From Oscillospiraceae bacterium (GTDB taxonomy: Bacteria; Bacillota; Clostridia; Oscillospirales; Ruminococcaceae): 7,962 nt of DNA. Positions 5,386-7,962 of this stretch are shown here, piece after piece; the stretch's first letter is position 1, and the number at the start of each line of letters is the position of its first letter. Made by a program: the position numbers and the translations under genes. The notes below the pieces were generated by a model. The model did not search any database. It was not told where the DNA came from and worked only from the letters and a program-made list of their open reading frames with translations. The stretch is from the NCBI GenBank assembly GCA_019423445.1, contig JAHZBJ010000011.1:5690-13651 (forward strand), in the 5' to 3' direction.

Positions 5386-6434
5386 AGCTGGAGATCATCG
5401 CCTTTACCCCCCGGGGAGCCTCCCTGGCCGGACGCCTGGGAAAGGCCCTGGAGGAACAGGGGGACGACTGCCGGGTCCGGGGCTTTCGGGCCTTTCCCGG
5501 GGCGCCGGAAGTGCTGCCCCTGGAGGAAAGCCTGGAAAGCTGGGCTCGGACAGCCTTTGAGGGGGCTGACGGCCTGATCTTTGTTTCCGCCTGCGGCATT
5601 GCGGTGAGGACGGTGGCCCCTTTTCTCAGGGACAAGACCCGGGACCCCGCTGTGGTGGTGGTGGACCAGGGGGGACGCTTTGCCATTTCTCTTCTTTCCG
5701 GCCACACCGGGGGGGCCAATCGTCTGGCCCGGCGGGTTGGAGCCATTCTGGGGGCGGAACCGGTGGTCACCACCGCCACTGACGGCGAGGGGCTTTTTGC
5801 CCTGGACGAGTGGGCTGCCCTTCGGGGCTGGCGGCTGGAGGACCCCCATGGGGTGAAGAAGATCGCCGCTTCCCTGCTGGAGGGGAAAACGGTGACCTTT
5901 CGCAGTGATTTTCCGGTGGCAGGGGAACTGCCCCGGGGATTTGTACAGGTGGCGGAAGGGGGCGACCTTTGGTTCACCCTCTCCTCTGCTCCCGGGGAGG
6001 GAGCACTGAAGGTATTCCCTCCGGCTCTCCGGGTGGGGATCGGCTGCCGGAAAGGGGTCTGCGCCGCTCAGGTGGAACGGTGTGTCCTTCTGGCTTTGGA
6101 GCGGGGAGGACTCTCCCCCCTGGGGGTTGCGGGAGCTGCCACCATCGACAGAAAGCGGGAAGAGCCGGGACTGGTGGAGTTTTGCAGGGACCGGGACTGG
6201 CCCCTGCTGGATTTCTCCCCCGAGGAGCTGGAAAAGGTTCCGGGGAGCTTCACTCCCTCGGAGTTCGTCCGGGGGGTGACGGGGGTGGATAACGTCTGTG
6301 AACGGGCGGCGGTATTGGCTGCCGGAGGGGCTCTCCGAGTCCCCAAAACAGCCCTGGATGGTGTCACCGCGGCGGTGGCCCTTGGTGAAACGGTACTGGA
6401 CCTGGGTTTCCCCAGGGAAGAGAAGGGAGAATGA
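5382..6434 (+). CDS. cbiG: Cobalt-precorrin-5A hydrolase CbiG
   Basis: CbiG opens the delta-lactone of cobalt-precorrin-5A and releases the two-carbon fragment as acetaldehyde, giving cobalt-precorrin-5B, the substrate of CbiD. It occurs only in the anaerobic pathway, so it identifies the pathway type. The 350-residue protein has the expected domains. The N-terminal part carries VSACGIAVR (68-76), DQGGRFAISLLSGHTGGAN (95-113) and TTATD (130-134). A more variable linker follows at about 150-210. The C-terminal domain begins at VGIGCRKG (218-225) and includes ATIDRK (253-258) and GVDNVCERAA (301-310). The GHTGGAN block often reads GHLGGAN in relatives. The start overlaps the cbiF stop as ATGA, with GGGAGGAG at 5369-5376. 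Confidence 0.95.
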   Translation: MKLEIIAFTPRGASLAGRLGKALEEQGDDCRVRGFRAFPGAPEVLPLEESLESWARTAFEGADGLIFVSACGIAVRTVAPFLRDKTRDPAVVVVDQGGRFAISLLSGHTGGANRLARRVGAILGAEPVVTTATDGEGLFALDEWAALRGWRLEDPHGVKKIAASLLEGKTVTFRSDFPVAGELPRGFVQVAEGGDLWFTLSSAPGEGALKVFPPALRVGIGCRKGVCAAQVERCVLLALERGGLSPLGVAGAATIDRKREEPGLVEFCRDRDWPLLDFSPEELEKVPGSFTPSEFVRGVTGVDNVCERAAVLAAGGALRVPKTALDGVTAAVALGETVLDLGFPREEKGE

Positions 6435-6437
6435 AAC

Positions 6438-7181
6438 ATGGCAGGAAGGATTTTTGTGGTGGGGCTGGGCCCCGGCGGCGGAGACCAGCTGACCCCCAGA
6501 GCTGAGGCGGCTCTGGCAGCCAGCGACGTGCTGGTGGGGTATACCGTTTATATCGACCTGATCCGGGACAGGTGGCCGGAGAAGGAGCTGGTGGCCACCC
6601 CTATGACCACCGAGGTGGACCGGTGCCTTCTCTGCCTGGACCGGGCCCTGGGCGGCCAGACCGCCGCCATGGTGTGCAGCGGCGACCCGGGGATCTACGG
6701 CATGGCAGGACTGATGTACCAGGTGTGCCGGGACCATCCTGAGGTGGAGATCCAGGTGGTTCCCGGGGTGACGGCGGCCTCCGCCGGGGCGGCTCTCCTG
6801 GGTGCCCCCCTGATGCACGACTTTGCCGTAATCTCCCTCAGCGACGCCCTGACTCCCTGGGAAACCATTGAAAAGCGGCTTCTGGCAGCGGCGGATGGGG
6901 ACTTTGTCCTCTGTATCTACAACCCCGCCAGCCACAGGCGTCCGGATACCCTGGCCCGGGCGGCGGAGATCCTCCTGACCCGGCTTCCGCCGGAACGCCC
7001 CTGCGGCCTTGCCCGCCGGGTGGGCCGGGAAGGGGAGAGCTGGGAGATCTGCACCCTGCGGGAGCTGGGGAAGGTCCCCGCGGATATGTTCACCACCGTC
7101 TTTATCGGCAACAGCAGGACCTTTGTCCAGGGCGGCAAGATGGTGACCCCCAGAGGTTATGAGAGCAGGGGGAAACTCTGA
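6438..7181 (+). CDS. cbiH: Cobalt-precorrin-3 C17-methyltransferase CbiH (ring contraction)
   Basis: CbiH methylates C17 and drives ring contraction, converting cobalt-precorrin-3 to cobalt-precorrin-4. The 247-residue length fits the unfused form. Diagnostic blocks are VVGLGPGGGDQLTP (7-20), VCSGDPGIYGMAG (79-91), VVPGVTAASAGAALLGAPLM (107-126), HDFAVISLSD (127-136) followed by LTPWE, YNPASHRR (161-168), and the C-terminal TTVFIGNS and MVTPRGY. The last two are specific to the CbiH/CobJ branch of tetrapyrrole methylases. No extra iron-sulphur domain is attached, unlike some longer homologues. The ATG at 6438 lies three bases after the cbiG stop, with GGGAG near 6425-6429. Its own stop shares one base with the next start. 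Confidence 0.95.
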   Translation: MAGRIFVVGLGPGGGDQLTPRAEAALAASDVLVGYTVYIDLIRDRWPEKELVATPMTTEVDRCLLCLDRALGGQTAAMVCSGDPGIYGMAGLMYQVCRDHPEVEIQVVPGVTAASAGAALLGAPLMHDFAVISLSDALTPWETIEKRLLAAADGDFVLCIYNPASHRRPDTLARAAEILLTRLPPERPCGLARRVGREGESWEICTLRELGKVPADMFTTVFIGNSRTFVQGGKMVTPRGYESRGKL

Positions 7182-7444
7182 TGGAGGAGAAAAACTCCGC
7201 TCCCCAGGGGGAGGATTGGCGGCTCCAGGGCCAGGATAGGTACCTGCTGGGAAAGGAACTGGTGTTCCGCACCTTTGATGGGCGGACCCGGGACCACGAC
7301 CACTGCGAGTTTTGCTGGCGGAAGTTCAGCCCCCGGGAGGGGGATCTTCACCAGGGCTGGTGTACCCCGGATGAGTACCATTGGGTTTGTGAGGAGTGTT
7401 TCCGGGATTTCCGGGAGCAGTTTGGCTGGAAGGTCAGAGAATAA
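7181..7444 (+). CDS. Small Cys-rich, probable zinc-binding protein of unknown function
   Basis: This 87-residue cytoplasmic protein has no signal peptide or membrane segment. I do not recognise a named family. It contains two CxxC pairs, C42-x-x-C45 in HDHCEFCW and C70-x-x-C73 in WVCEECF. There is another cysteine at C61, and two histidines (H39, H41) lie just before the first pair. This resembles a treble-clef or zinc-ribbon fold binding one zinc ion. The N-terminal third is hydrophilic, and the C-terminus is rich in aromatic and charged residues (CFRDFREQFGWKV). The start overlaps the cbiH stop by one base, with an AGGGGGAAA site at about 7167-7175, so it looks translationally coupled. Codon use and GC content resemble its neighbours. 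Its place between cbiH and cbiJ suggests, but does not show, a link to corrinoid or metal metabolism. Confidence 0.82.
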   Translation: MEEKNSAPQGEDWRLQGQDRYLLGKELVFRTFDGRTRDHDHCEFCWRKFSPREGDLHQGWCTPDEYHWVCEECFRDFREQFGWKVRE

Positions 7445-7471
7445 TGCTCTTGGGGGAAAGGAGGGGGCCGG

Positions 7472-7962
7472 ATGAAAGGGAAAATCGCTGTTTTCGGGGG
7501 CACTGCCGAGGGACGTACCCTAGCCTGGAAACTGGCGGAGCGCCGGCAGGTGCTGGCTTTTGTGGCCACCTCTGAGGGCCGGGAGCTTTTGGAGGAGGAA
7601 AAGCCCAAAGGGCTTTTGATCCGGGAGGGCCGCCTGGCCCGGGAGGAGATGGAAGCGGTTTTTGCCCGGGAAGGTTTTGCAGCGGTGGTGGACGCCACTC
7701 ATCCCTATGCCCGGGAGGTGTCAGCTAATATCCGGGCCGCCTGCGCTGCCGCCGGGATTCCCTGTCTGCGGCTTGCCCGGGAGGAGACCCCCCTTCCCCC
7801 CGGCTGTCTTACTGCCGCAGCCCCGGAGGAGGCCGCCGCCCTTTGTGCCGGCCTTGAGGGGAACATCCTCCTTGCCACCGGTGCCAAGGAGCTCCCGGCC
7901 TTTTGCCAGGTGCCCGGAGTCCGGGAGCGGCTTTATCCCCGGGTGCTGCCGGTGGAAGAGAG
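7472..7962 (+). CDS. cbiJ: Cobalt-precorrin-6A reductase CbiJ, N-terminal part
   Basis: CbiJ (homologue of CobK) reduces cobalt-precorrin-6A, the product of CbiD, to cobalt-dihydro-precorrin-6 with a nicotinamide cofactor. The gene runs off the right edge; 163 complete codons are visible, about two thirds of the usual 250 or so residues. Family features are the N-terminal nucleotide-binding loop FGGTAEGR (8-15), the hallmark VVDATHPYA (72-80), the ATGAKEL block at about 135-141, and the following YPRVLP. No stop or frameshift is seen in the visible part. The ATG at 7472 has an excellent AAAGGAGG (7457-7464) seven bases upstream. It lies 27 nt after the small Cys-rich gene. Confidence 0.94.
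   Translation, partial: MKGKIAVFGGTAEGRTLAWKLAERRQVLAFVATSEGRELLEEEKPKGLLIREGRLAREEMEAVFAREGFAAVVDATHPYAREVSANIRAACAAAGIPCLRLAREETPLPPGCLTAAAPEEAAALCAGLEGNILLATGAKELPAFCQVPGVRERLYPRVLPVEE

Overview
The window looks like chromosomal DNA from a GC-rich, anaerobic Gram-positive bacterium, most plausibly a gut-type clostridium of the Oscillospiraceae/Ruminococcaceae kind. This is inferred from strong AGGAGG-type ribosome binding sites before most genes, a sigma-A-like promoter, a cobalamin riboswitch with intrinsic terminators, and a cobalt-early (anaerobic) corrin pathway. The genus cannot be fixed from the sequence alone. All genes are on the + strand. No mobile elements, tRNAs, rRNAs or CRISPR arrays were seen.

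Region 1 (1-2170) is the end of a corrinoid-type ABC importer operon. It holds the C-terminal part of a substrate-binding protein (BtuF-like), a FecCD-family permease (BtuC-like) and an ATPase (BtuD-like), with overlapping reading frames.

Region 2 (2171-2557) is regulatory. A near-consensus promoter (TTGACA, 17 bp, TAAAAT) is followed by a cobalamin riboswitch with a recognisable B12 box and a closing P1 helix. Two intrinsic terminators then lie back to back before the next gene.

Region 3 (2558-7962) is an anaerobic cobalamin biosynthesis operon: cbiD, cbiL, cbiF, cbiG, cbiH, an 87-residue unidentified Cys-rich protein, and cbiJ, which runs off the right edge. The six recognised enzymes cover consecutive corrin-ring steps, from C20 methylation (CbiL) through ring contraction (CbiH), C11 methylation (CbiF), acetaldehyde loss (CbiG) and C1 methylation (CbiD) to reduction (CbiJ). 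The genes for the next steps (cbiET, cbiC, cbiA) are not in the window. From cbiL to the small gene they are packed with 1-4 nt overlaps or a 3-nt gap; the exception upstream is a structured 165-nt gap between cbiD and cbiL.

Together the window couples uptake of corrinoids with their synthesis, the synthetic part probably being shut off by cobalamin through the riboswitch. The least explained items are the small Cys-rich protein inside the operon, the tandem terminators and the folded cbiD-cbiL gap.
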